A stretch of DNA of 64,000 nucleotides from Salmonella enterica subsp. enterica serovar Choleraesuis (GTDB lineage: Bacteria; Pseudomonadota; Gammaproteobacteria; Enterobacterales; Enterobacteriaceae): positions 1,798,001-1,862,000 of the forward strand of contig AP025685.1 in NCBI GenBank assembly GCA_022846635.1, read 5' to 3'. The notes beneath the pieces are model-generated. The model saw only the letters and a list, made by a program, of their open reading frames with translations, had not been told where the DNA came from and ran no database searches. A program made the translations under genes and the position numbers. This document shows positions 17,102-25,690 of the stretch, piece by piece; position 1 is the first letter of the stretch, and every line of letters begins with the position of its first letter.

Positions 17102-18700
17102 ATCCGCTTCTACTGGGGGTATCGTGCCGCTGAAAATGAAACTGACAAATATGCTATTCCGCTAAAAAATAAACAAGGTGACAATTATTACGACCTGACG
17201 CCTGAAGAGCGAAAAAGCAAAGGGCCTTTTTACTGGGGAGGTGGCCCGTTCCAGAATGGCTGCAACCAGCTGGTCAGTTTATGGAGTGATAAAGGATTTG
17301 ATAACTGGCCTTCAGCGCTGAGCATGCCGGTACCATTCAGTACACAGTTATTAAACGGAGAGCGCGACAGATTATTAACGGCAGCGCCTCCGCGCCATTA
17401 TTATGCTCACGCAGCAGGCCGTCTGGCGAAGCTCATTAAAACGATCCGCGACAGGCATCCCGAAGATACGGTGACGGTGCTGTCACACAGCCAGGGAACC
17501 ATGGTTGCTCTGGCCGCTGCTGCAATTGAAGCCCCGGACGCACTGTTTGTGATGAATTCACCCTATGCGCTGGATAATGAAATAACGACCTATATTTCAT
17601 ATCCTCTGGATGAAATTATCAGTAAGGAAGCCAGAGAAGCGACATTTGCCGATATTGTTAAGAAGGTAGCTGAAAATAAAAACCGCCTGCAACGGCAGGG
17701 CAGCGGACGCTTGCTGGCGGGGATATGCAGTGATGGAGAAAGCTGGACACCGGAAGGTAAAACTCACGGAGGTATACCGGAGCGCGATAATCATGGAACG
17801 ACCTGGATCTACTGTAACCCTCACGATCGCGTAATGGGCTCTGCACCACTTCGGAGTATTGGCTGGCAGGGATTGCCAAATACCAAAAATAGTAATTTTA
17901 CAGAGTCTCACCCTCTGTTTAACGCCGCAGGTGAAACATTATATGTGCGTATGCTTGGACGAAATACTCCCTGTGGCTCCGGGCCTGACGGACAAACCCA
18001 TTTCAGTAATCTTGGTGATGGAGAACCATTCTGGGACAGTACCACGACCCTGATGCAGAAGATGACCTGGCCGGAGCCGGTACAAGGGCAGCGAATGACT
18101 ATTAATGCCCCCCGGGTGCCTGAACCATTGTCTGCTGAAGAATTAAAAAATTTTGATCAGGATTATCGCAGTAAAGAAAAGCAGACTGGAAATACGGGCT
18201 ATGGTTACGGCCAGATTGATCCTGACAGAAACGCCCCCGTTGACAGCGACTACCGTTATTACATTTCGCTTTATGGTTATTTTGACCAGAAAATGATCCC
18301 CAAAAAGTCTTCTGGTTATTATCAGCCGGGGCCTGGCTCAAAAGAAGACCGGGTCGGTTATGAAAAGCAGTCCAGAGGGGAAATGCTGGAAGATGTCCGT
18401 ACCTATGTGCAGCGCCCGACAGACCACAGCACTTTGCCAATGGACGAACGATTTATGAGCAGGGTAGTGGCTTATGATTTACCCATCGGGTATTGCTGGC
18501 ATTCATGGGACAGGGAAAGTCTTGCAGAATTGCGCCACCAGGCAGACTGGCTGGAAAGCGATGATTATTACTGGACAGGCAGGCTGACCATTCCAGCTAT
18601 GCCGGCAATGATAAGAAGAGACGTGGCAGGTGATGCCGCAGAAAAGCGAGTCCAGAAATGGAGTGGTTGCATCTCAAAAAATAACAGTAACGATTCGTAA
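16742..18700 (+). CDS. Tle3-type T6SS lipase effector, copy 3
   Basis: The 652-residue protein starts at an ATG overlapping the immunity stop. It has FVHGVNSEGEW near residue 52 and the nucleophile elbow SHSQGT with Ser250. From the segment SPVIRFYWGYRAAENE onward it is nearly identical to copy 1, including the long C-terminal Tle3-type region. The N-terminal 120 residues are only partly similar, and the last 15 or so residues differ because one G is missing after gtccag (18655) and the sequence then diverges. It is likely a phospholipase toxin delivered by VgrG or PAAR, paired with immunity copy 3. Confidence 0.75.
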   Translation: MNNVKLSPTRKVNVHVTDNGIPFAHSTTSHKNIKVNAEVQPPLQLPGLIIFVHGVNSEGEWYTNAEQALCDGLNKRLGLKKASGHSLEANEYTKAEWSNEKIRKWIIPPRKIIKEKLSPVIRFYWGYRAAENETDKYAIPLKNKQGDNYYDLTPEERKSKGPFYWGGGPFQNGCNQLVSLWSDKGFDNWPSALSMPVPFSTQLLNGERDRLLTAAPPRHYYAHAAGRLAKLIKTIRDRHPEDTVTVLSHSQGTMVALAAAAIEAPDALFVMNSPYALDNEITTYISYPLDEIISKEAREATFADIVKKVAENKNRLQRQGSGRLLAGICSDGESWTPEGKTHGGIPERDNHGTTWIYCNPHDRVMGSAPLRSIGWQGLPNTKNSNFTESHPLFNAAGETLYVRMLGRNTPCGSGPDGQTHFSNLGDGEPFWDSTTTLMQKMTWPEPVQGQRMTINAPRVPEPLSAEELKNFDQDYRSKEKQTGNTGYGYGQIDPDRNAPVDSDYRYYISLYGYFDQKMIPKKSSGYYQPGPGSKEDRVGYEKQSRGEMLEDVRTYVQRPTDHSTLPMDERFMSRVVAYDLPIGYCWHSWDRESLAELRHQADWLESDDYYWTGRLTIPAMPAMIRRDVAGDAAEKRVQKWSGCISKNNSNDS

Positions 18701-19169
18701 TATCTGTACATTAATTTTCAGGATGAAATGATTACTCCAGTGTTGGGTTTTGGTGTCATATATTGAAGAAGCTGATTTTTGTAATCTAAGAGTTTATTTT
18801 TTTCCTGATGTTTATCAGCCTCCTTTTCAAGGCGGATAAGAAAATTTGTCACGGCAATATCATATTTTTAGTCTGGATTCTCATAGGGTGAAATTTATAT
18901 ATGAGGTGGCGATGCTTGCTCTGATTAATGTTGGAGTGCTGTATTTTTTTTGGATCTAATATTGGTGTTAGGACTTGTCTGTATGTATGGTGCTGTGTAA
19001 GGGCTTGTCAATCATAAAACTAATTAATGTCAGTTTTGTATTATTGTTTCTTTTGTGATAGTGAGTTGATATTTTATTATGAATGATCTGGCGTAAATAT
19101 TTTATGAGGAAATTAATCTATTTGAAGAAATTGAGATTTAAATGACATTTAATATATAAGGAATAATAA
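18701..19169. other. AT-rich gene-free stretch between effector copy 3 and PAAR
   Basis: About 470 bases of low-GC DNA without a credible reading frame on either strand, and without recognisable IS ends or tRNA. It may be the decayed end of a further cassette or hold the promoter for the PAAR operon; neither is shown by the sequence. Confidence 0.6.
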
Positions 19170-19433
19170 ATGGGTAAATATGTAGTGGTACAAGGTGATG
19201 CCACTTCACATGGTGGTAAAGTCATATCAGCCTCATCCAGTTTTGATATTTCAGGTAAAAAAGCAGCACTTTTAAATGATACTGTCAGTTGCCCGGTACA
19301 CGGCATGAATAAAATTATTGAGTGCGATGTTTCTGCATATGAAGAAAACGGCAGAGGTATTGTATTCCACGGCTGCAGGACGCAATGCGGTGCAAGTGTT
19401 ATCGCAAGCAAGCAGGATATGGAGGTTGGCTGA
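19170..19433 (+). CDS. PAAR-repeat spike-tip protein
   Basis: The 87-residue protein has the PAAR-family pattern of small glycine-rich repeats with spaced His and Cys (GDATSHGGKV, SCPVHGMNKI, FHGCRTQCGASV) that bind a zinc at the tip. It should cap the VgrG trimer and sharpen the spike. No toxin domain is attached. The start follows an AAGGA site with good spacing. The stop overlaps the start of the next gene (TGATG), so the two are coupled. Confidence 0.85.
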   Translation: MGKYVVVQGDATSHGGKVISASSSFDISGKKAALLNDTVSCPVHGMNKIIECDVSAYEENGRGIVFHGCRTQCGASVIASKQDMEVG

Positions 19434-20863
19434 TGGGATGGTCCTTGCCGGAAGTGCCTGAAAAAGAGCTGTCACCCTCTTGGTCACCGTGGTTCTGTCT
19501 GTTGATTATTATTCTCGGTCTCTTCGCAGGGCTGCTTGCTGTTGTACTAAAATCAGCGACGATAGGGTTACCCTCATTTAGCAGTGGGGCATGGTTACCA
19601 CTGACGATCTGGACATTTACAGGCATTTCTGCAGCCATTGCTATCTACAGCTTCTGGTGGGAAATACAAGCAGTCCGTGTCTGGAACTGGAATCAGTGGT
19701 GCCGAAATACGCGTCTGAAGTGGCGCTTACGCGCGCAACAGCATCTTGTCATTCTCAACCATTTTTTTATCGCTGCAGATACAGGATTACTGCCCCGTCT
19801 TGCACATACACAAGAATGGGATCGTGCGGACACACCTCCTTTAACGCTGCTGCCCGACGATCCCCTTATACCAGGTATTTCACGTTTTGAGCAGCTACTT
19901 CGTCATCTTATTGCTCAGATAATGCCTTCGATTCGACGGCGATATCCTTTCGGTCCACTCCAGATTATTGTTCAGACCAACGGTAGCGACAAAGGCCGTG
20001 AATCTCAGTCTTTCCATCGTATCTGGTCAGGATATTCCTCTCCCTGGAATTTCGACGTTCATTTTCAGGATGCAGATTCATCCTTCAATATCTGCAATCA
20101 GTTTATGGGATCAATAAAACGGCCTGTACTGGTGTTGGCAATGCACTATCGGTTGCCCAATGATGTTCTGTCTGAATTCGCTACCGCGTTGTTTATGATG
20201 CATCCGTCGATGCTAAATCAGGGTGAAGGAAAAAACGTATTACGGCTTTTCCGGGCGATGCCGCTTGACACCCGAACGCTGGCAACAGAACTCAGTGAAG
20301 TTCGGGATATGGCCCTTAAGCCTGCCAGCAAGAAACGCCTTGTCTGGCACAGTGGCCTGTCAGAGGCGCCACGTCAGTTAGTGAGTCGGGCACTAAATGA
20401 GCTGTCGGTTCCTCTATACGATAGCATTGGCACATGCGGTGTCATTGACTATGACACCGCATGTGCCTGGTATGGAGGTCTTGCTGGCTGGGCAATGATT
20501 GGTGCTGCGGCTGAGATGACTGCATATGGCCCCGCCAGCCAGTGGCTTCTTCTAGAAGGTGAAGATGATGCCTGGGCTGTGACACTCGAAAATGCCGCAC
20601 CCGAAGTCGGGCATGATCATTTAGTTATTCAACCTCCCTTTCCCGGAGGGACTGTTCTGATGGCATTACTGCTCAATGCTGGGCTGTACAGCCTGATGAT
20701 CAGCTATTTTCCTTTAACTGCATTCTCCTGGTCAGGGATCACTCTTTTTCTGCTGTCACTGATAGTGATATTGCCTGGTTTGGCCATTTTGCTGAGACGA
20801 ATTATAGCTCACCTTCAGCGCCCAGAATTTATCAGGGTTGCACGACACTCCGGAAAGGAATAA
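19433..20863 (+). CDS. T6SS-locus membrane protein of unknown function
   Basis: I do not recognise this family with certainty. The ATG at 19433, overlapping the PAAR stop, gives 476 residues. Two hydrophobic helices lie near residues 20-42 and 52-72, then a large soluble domain (about 85-420) with motifs such as PVLVLAMHYRLP, and two more helices near 420-440 and 445-465. The architecture suggests an inner-membrane protein with a large cytoplasmic or periplasmic domain. It sits between PAAR and the tssM remnant, so a role in spike or effector loading or in the membrane complex is possible. A relation to the Tla3-type adaptors of Tle3 systems is a hypothesis only. Confidence 0.6.
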   Translation: MGWSLPEVPEKELSPSWSPWFCLLIIILGLFAGLLAVVLKSATIGLPSFSSGAWLPLTIWTFTGISAAIAIYSFWWEIQAVRVWNWNQWCRNTRLKWRLRAQQHLVILNHFFIAADTGLLPRLAHTQEWDRADTPPLTLLPDDPLIPGISRFEQLLRHLIAQIMPSIRRRYPFGPLQIIVQTNGSDKGRESQSFHRIWSGYSSPWNFDVHFQDADSSFNICNQFMGSIKRPVLVLAMHYRLPNDVLSEFATALFMMHPSMLNQGEGKNVLRLFRAMPLDTRTLATELSEVRDMALKPASKKRLVWHSGLSEAPRQLVSRALNELSVPLYDSIGTCGVIDYDTACAWYGGLAGWAMIGAAAEMTAYGPASQWLLLEGEDDAWAVTLENAAPEVGHDHLVIQPPFPGGTVLMALLLNAGLYSLMISYFPLTAFSWSGITLFLLSLIVILPGLAILLRRIIAHLQRPEFIRVARHSGKE

Positions 20864-20868
20864 CCGCC

Positions 20869-23109
20869 ATGAAAACGGTTTCAAAGCCATTGGGAGCTGG
20901 GCTACTCATCCTGGCAGTCCTGCTAATGGTAATCTTTATATTTGCACAGACAAGGCAGTTGCCCACCAGTGGTGGGGACGATAATTTCTGGTATGCGTTG
21001 GCAGGTTGCATCGTCCTGACCGCCATATTATGTACCTCGGTATTTTTTACGTTGTCTGGGCAACAACATCCCTCTCCCGTTACGCCGGATGATGAAAACA
21101 TTCACAATGAAGAAAGAACGTCGTATCAATATGATTTTTCAGCGCTAAGCGAGCATCTCAGAAAACGTTACTCGTTTTTCTGGCACCGCAAAGTCCGTCT
21201 GTTGCTAGTAGTCGGTGAAGAAACCGCGATCGAACAATTAATCCCTGGCCTGCCACAAAACCAATGGCTGGAAGGCGAGTGCACCGTGCTGATTTATGGC
21301 GGTAGCCTGGCGGAGGATATTGATAGAGAAAAATACGATGCGCTGCGTAAACTGCGTCGCGGCCGTCCGCTGGATGGCATAATTCGGGTGCTTGCTGAAG
21401 ACCAAAATCTTACGCCTCAAACAAGCGATACGGACCTGCGCGCGCTGGAGAAAATCAGCGAGGCGTTGCGTTATTCTGCACCGGTGTGGATTTGGCAACT
21501 GTACAGCAGTGCCTGGCCGCAGGATGGGCGTATATCTCAGGCAACCGGTGTGACGGTGGCGCGGCGCGCGCTGCCCGAAGAGGTTGCCGGTCAGCTAGAT
21601 AGACTGTTGCCGCAGCTTCGTGAGCGTGGGCTTTCGCAGGTGGCGGAGAACCGCGATTATGATTTTCTGCTGCGTCTGGCTCAGCAGCTTGAGCAGGGCG
21701 GTAGCGAGTTGTGGGCATCACGCATGGCGCCGTGGCTCTATGGCTCACAGCAGCGAATACCGCTGCGTGGGCTGATGTTCAGCCTGGCGGGTAATCCAGA
21801 GTATGCCGCTAACGAAACCGCTATTGCCCATAACCATGCCCTTATGTTGCCGGCCAGTTGGCAGGGCATTACGGCAGATTGCACACGGGTTAGCGGCCAT
21901 CGGGTGGGGCTGGCCTGCGCCATGCACGAGGCATTCACTATGAATGTGGCCCGGATGTGGCTGCGGATGCCCGGCTGTGTGGACCGAACAGAGTTTAAAG
22001 GGTACTTCACCGCACTCGGATTTAGCGATGACGATTCCCTGTGGCCAAAGGGTGGCAGTAGCTTTAGCGGTTACCAGCTGCTGCTGGAGTATTTTACCTT
22101 CCGGGAAAAGTTTATGTTTACCGGCCTGCGGGGGCTGGAGCATATCGATTTCCCGGCAGAACTACCGTGGTTTGAAATCGAGGTGGTGCTGGCACAACGC
22201 TGGGAGCATGACTTCAGCTTCACTGAAAAGCACCTGCGCCTGAACTGCGTGCCGGTGATTAACCTGTTCCCGCTGGAATCCGATCCGCTGACGCTGGACT
22301 CACTGCAAACCGAGTACATGCTGCGCCCAATGCGCGTGCAGGATGGGCATATTGAGATTTACTCCGTCGATTCGGTGATGTCATCAAGCCTGCATACCTA
22401 CGTACCGTTCTCAAGTTTTCGCCATAAGGGCGGCATGATGCGCCATGAAGCCCCTGAATATTACTATCACACCCGCGTACGGCGTGGCCCGTCGGGGCTG
22501 CACAATACCTGGCTTATTCTTGGTGGCGAAGCGTTTGATAATCACACGGTGCCAGAAGACGAAAGCCTGTCGCTGACGTTAACCGGTACCAATGGCCAGT
22601 TGCCCCGTCGCGCGCTGCAAAGCACGGTGCTGGATACAGTGATGAAAACCACCTCGGCCAGCATTACGGTTCGCAACCTCTGCGCACCGACGCTTCCCTG
22701 CTACCCACCGGCTCGGGATCGTTTTCACTGGCGGGTGCTAAGCCACCTTGGCAGTGGGTTTATATCAATGCTGGATAACGCGGAGGTACTTCGGGGTACG
22801 CTGGCGCTCTATGAGTGGACGGACAGTGAGATGAACCGCCGTCGCCTGGAAGCCATCATCGATGTTAAGCACGGAGAAACCGAGCGCTTTGAACAAGGAT
22901 ATCTGGTGCGCGGGGTGCAAATTGAGGTGACGCTGAACAGCCACGGATTTGCCGGGCGCGGCGACATCTGCCTGTTTGGTGAGATGTTAAGTCGCTTCTT
23001 TGCGCTCTATACCGATATTTATCTGTTCAATCGCCTGACTATTATTCTGCAACCGACCGGAGAGCGTCTGGAATGGGAAGAGAAGCACAATCGCCGTATT
23101 CCCGGCTGA
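20869..23109 (+). CDS. in-frame fusion of TssM N-terminus with TssF C-terminus (tssM'-'tssF)
   Basis: The 746-residue frame starts like TssM/IcmF. Two transmembrane helices lie near residues 10-28 and 41-61, followed by the cytoplasmic stretch with LLVVGEETAIEQLIPGLPQ, LRKLRRGRPLDGIIRV and PLRGLMFSL up to about residue 340. From about residue 350 on it matches the C-terminal two thirds of the baseplate protein TssF, with VARMWLRMPG, GYQLLLEYFTFREKF and the SRFFALYTDIYLFNRL end. A normal TssM has more than 1100 residues and TssF about 590, so the TssM periplasmic domain and roughly 190 TssF residues are missing. An in-frame deletion of several kilobases is the simplest reading; an assembly collapse is the alternative. 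Confidence 0.85.
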   Translation: MKTVSKPLGAGLLILAVLLMVIFIFAQTRQLPTSGGDDNFWYALAGCIVLTAILCTSVFFTLSGQQHPSPVTPDDENIHNEERTSYQYDFSALSEHLRKRYSFFWHRKVRLLLVVGEETAIEQLIPGLPQNQWLEGECTVLIYGGSLAEDIDREKYDALRKLRRGRPLDGIIRVLAEDQNLTPQTSDTDLRALEKISEALRYSAPVWIWQLYSSAWPQDGRISQATGVTVARRALPEEVAGQLDRLLPQLRERGLSQVAENRDYDFLLRLAQQLEQGGSELWASRMAPWLYGSQQRIPLRGLMFSLAGNPEYAANETAIAHNHALMLPASWQGITADCTRVSGHRVGLACAMHEAFTMNVARMWLRMPGCVDRTEFKGYFTALGFSDDDSLWPKGGSSFSGYQLLLEYFTFREKFMFTGLRGLEHIDFPAELPWFEIEVVLAQRWEHDFSFTEKHLRLNCVPVINLFPLESDPLTLDSLQTEYMLRPMRVQDGHIEIYSVDSVMSSSLHTYVPFSSFRHKGGMMRHEAPEYYYHTRVRRGPSGLHNTWLILGGEAFDNHTVPEDESLSLTLTGTNGQLPRRALQSTVLDTVMKTTSASITVRNLCAPTLPCYPPARDRFHWRVLSHLGSGFISMLDNAEVLRGTLALYEWTDSEMNRRRLEAIIDVKHGETERFEQGYLVRGVQIEVTLNSHGFAGRGDICLFGEMLSRFFALYTDIYLFNRLTIILQPTGERLEWEEKHNRRIPG

Positions 23110-24158
23110 CCCCCCGGCTCGAGGCTGAACTCCATCGTATTAACTTTTATCGTTTCTGCCAGCTACTGGAAAAGCGACAGCCGGGTAAGCCGCTGATGGG
23201 TTCAACCAGCCATCCGGCAGACGATACGGTGCGTTTTGCTCCGCATCCTGGGATGGGGTTTCCGGCCAGTGAGATGAAAGCCGTTGAATATGATGAAGAC
23301 GATGACTGCCAGCTACCGACTATTCGTACAACTTTTATGGGAATGTACGGTGTCGATTCGCCGCTGCCCACGGCGTATCTGGATGACATCACACAGCGCC
23401 GGGAGGGGTATGAAGCGCTTCAGAGTTTTTTGGATATTTTTAATCACCGCATTCTGACTCAGTTTTATCGCATCTGGCGTAAGTATTCTTACCCGGCCAC
23501 TTTTGAGCCTGGCGGTATCGATAGTATTTCACAGTCTCTGCTGGGGCTGGTGGGGCTGGGCATTCCCGGCACCGCCAACCATATCGCGACCCCGATATCA
23601 CGTTTTCTGGGGCTGCTTGGCGTGTTGCGCCAGCCCGGCAAAACTCAGGAGGGAATCCAGGCGTTGGTAAAACTGCTGGCGCCTGACACTACGGTAACGG
23701 TTAGCCCTTATAGCCTGCGTCCCGTGGAGATTAGCCAGCCTATGGGGTTTTATGGCGACGAGGATTTTTTGCTGGATGGCAACACCCCGCTCGGAGATGA
23801 GGCCATGGATGCTAATAGCCAGCTGTTAATTGAGCTCGCTACCGATAATGCTGAGGAATCGCTGGGCTGGAAGCCGGATGGTCTGCTCTATCAGGACTTT
23901 TTGGTGATGCTGCGGGTGTACCTGGGCTGGCGCTTTAAGGCGAAGATTTCGCTAACGGTGAGCACCCATCTGCTGGCGGCTCCGCCGCTGGGCGATGGGC
24001 CGTTATGGCTGGGGATGAACGGCGTGCTGGGGGCGGAACGGGAGACGTTACCGGACGATATTCCAAAGATTTTTACTACGGAGTTGGGTTATTACCAAGG
24101 CCTGCAACCTGCAATATCACAACAAGGAGCTCGACGTGTTTGCTGGAGATTTGACTAA
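23073..24158 (+). CDS. tssG: T6SS baseplate protein TssG
   Basis: The 361-residue protein has the TssG family features. A basic start leads into INFYRFCQLLEKRQPGKP, then VRFAPHPGMGFPASE, GMYGVDSPLPTAYLDDI and the DIFNHRILTQFYRIWRK segment. TssG pairs with two TssF chains in each baseplate wedge. It begins inside the 3' end of the tssF part (37-base overlap) and its own end overlaps tssJ, so the order tssF-G-J-E is the normal operon order. The protein itself looks complete. Confidence 0.92.
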   Translation: MGREAQSPYSRLTPRLEAELHRINFYRFCQLLEKRQPGKPLMGSTSHPADDTVRFAPHPGMGFPASEMKAVEYDEDDDCQLPTIRTTFMGMYGVDSPLPTAYLDDITQRREGYEALQSFLDIFNHRILTQFYRIWRKYSYPATFEPGGIDSISQSLLGLVGLGIPGTANHIATPISRFLGLLGVLRQPGKTQEGIQALVKLLAPDTTVTVSPYSLRPVEISQPMGFYGDEDFLLDGNTPLGDEAMDANSQLLIELATDNAEESLGWKPDGLLYQDFLVMLRVYLGWRFKAKISLTVSTHLLAAPPLGDGPLWLGMNGVLGAERETLPDDIPKIFTTELGYYQGLQPAISQQGARRVCWRFD

Positions 24159-24681
24159 ATTTCGGCATTGGCTGCCTGCTTTAATGGCACTTAGCATTAC
24201 CGGGTGTGGCGTGACGCAAAGCATGACAGAGGGGACTAAATCGATTTATGGCGCCGTATTTTATAAGAAGATTAAGGTGCTGCATCTGGATTTCACGGCG
24301 CGTGAAGCGCTGAACACAGATGCGCGCGAAAGTAACTCTCTGTCCGAACCCGTCGTGGTGCGGGTGTATCAGCTTAAAGATCGTAAGGTTTTCGATAAGA
24401 CCGTCTATCAGCAGCTGCTTAAAGAAGGTGACAGTCTTCTCAAAGAAGATCTGCTGGCAACCCGCGAGGTAGTAATAAAGCCGGGCGGCGATGCCAGTCT
24501 TGATATGCCGATGGAGACGGATGCTCAGTTTGTTGCTGTAGTGGGGTTATTTCGCCATCCGGATATGGTCAATAACAGCTGGAAGCGGGTGTTACAGCGT
24601 GAAGAGCTGGATCCGGATAAACCGCGCATTATTGAAGCCGGCGATAACCATCTGACGCTGCTACCGGTTAAGGATAAATAA
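24136..24681 (+). CDS. tssJ: T6SS outer-membrane lipoprotein TssJ
   Basis: The 181-residue frame starts with GTG at 24136 inside the end of tssG, with GGAG upstream. It carries a signal peptide ending in a lipobox ITGC (Cys near residue 24). The mature part is a transthyretin-like beta sandwich typical of TssJ, with VVRVYQLKDRKVF and the loop region that normally docks on the C-terminal part of TssM. That TssM region is absent from this locus, so TssJ has lost its usual partner here. It overlaps tssE by one base (TAATG). Confidence 0.9.
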   Translation: MFAGDLTKFRHWLPALMALSITGCGVTQSMTEGTKSIYGAVFYKKIKVLHLDFTAREALNTDARESNSLSEPVVVRVYQLKDRKVFDKTVYQQLLKEGDSLLKEDLLATREVVIKPGGDASLDMPMETDAQFVAVVGLFRHPDMVNNSWKRVLQREELDPDKPRIIEAGDNHLTLLPVKDK

Positions 24682-25136
24682 TGCCTCAGGGATATAACGC
24701 GCCGTCGCTGTACGAAATGCTGACCGGTAACTTCACCGGGGGGCTCGGGCTGAATCAGGTTAATGAGCAAAACCAGGTGATTTTGTCGGTGCTGGATAAT
24801 ATGCAGCGCATTCTCAACTGCCGCGCCGGAACGCTGGCGCATTTGCCAGACTATGGTCTGCCAGATATGAGCCATATTATGCAGGGTATGCCCGGCACAG
24901 CCCATGAGTTGTTGAGCACGCTCTCAGCCGTCCTGCTCAAATATGAGCCGCGGTTACATAAGATAAAGGTTGTCTTGCTGGAGCAGAATGCTCCCGGTGA
25001 GCTGCGTTATGCCATTGATGCCGAGCTCAAAGGTGTTGGTCTGGTGCACTATGACACGGAATTCATGCCTGAAGGACGCGTTTTAATTCGCCATATGAAG
25101 CAGCAACATTATCTGGGCCATCAGGCGCTGGTTTAG
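24681..25136 (+). CDS. tssE: T6SS baseplate protein TssE (gp25-like)
   Basis: The 151-residue protein is a gp25/lysozyme-like wedge protein: LYEMLTGNF start, the SVLDNMQRILNCRAGTLAHLPDYGLPDM block near residues 30-65, and a C-terminal beta region. It links the baseplate to the sheath start. The ATG overlaps the tssJ stop. Length and motifs are normal. Confidence 0.9.
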   Translation: MPQGYNAPSLYEMLTGNFTGGLGLNQVNEQNQVILSVLDNMQRILNCRAGTLAHLPDYGLPDMSHIMQGMPGTAHELLSTLSAVLLKYEPRLHKIKVVLLEQNAPGELRYAIDAELKGVGLVHYDTEFMPEGRVLIRHMKQQHYLGHQALV

Positions 25137-25175
25137 TCCCTCTTTATCCTCAGCAATTACATCAGAATCCAATCT

Positions 25176-25646
25176 ATGTCAGCAAAAGAACGATTCCTGA
25201 AAAAACTTCAGGATGTACAACCGCACACAGAGACCTACTCCAACAAGGGGCAGGCCGATCTGGCCGCGTTTCGCCAGCGCGTGGAGCAACTGCGGGAAAG
25301 CGCTACTAACTGGCTTACCGGGACAGAGATAGGGCTTACCGAAGGCAGTTGCACCATGACGGAGATGCTGATTAGTAATGCGGCATTCACGATTTCCTGT
25401 TTTTCGCTGCACTTTCAAAACCGTGAGGTGAAATTCACCCCACTATTCCTGTATGGGCAGGGGGTAACCGGCTGCGTAGAAGTGACTCTTAATACTGGTG
25501 AACATACTTCGCGCCTGGCCCGCTTGTTTATGCGTTCTGCTGAAAGCCTTGAGTGGAGTTATATCCTGGTTAAACGATCAGGTGGACTGCGAAAGGTGTT
25601 TAACGAAGAAAGCTTTTTTGCCGTCATCGAACCCTTGCTGCCGTAA
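25176..25646 (+). CDS. small T6SS-locus protein of unknown function
   Basis: I do not recognise this 156-residue protein. It starts with a charged, Gln/Lys-rich region, has no signal peptide or clear membrane helix, and a mixed alpha/beta C-terminus (CFSLHFQNREVKFTPLFLYGQG and later LEWSYILVKRSGGL). It lies 39 bases after tssE and 44 bases before the vasL-like gene in the same direction, so it is probably part of the operon. It may be an accessory factor or chaperone of the T6SS; nothing in the sequence fixes its role. Confidence 0.65.
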   Translation: MSAKERFLKKLQDVQPHTETYSNKGQADLAAFRQRVEQLRESATNWLTGTEIGLTEGSCTMTEMLISNAAFTISCFSLHFQNREVKFTPLFLYGQGVTGCVEVTLNTGEHTSRLARLFMRSAESLEWSYILVKRSGGLRKVFNEESFFAVIEPLLP

Positions 25647-25690
25647 CCGCCAGCCTGGCGGCATACCTTTCAATTCATTATCTGCATGTT

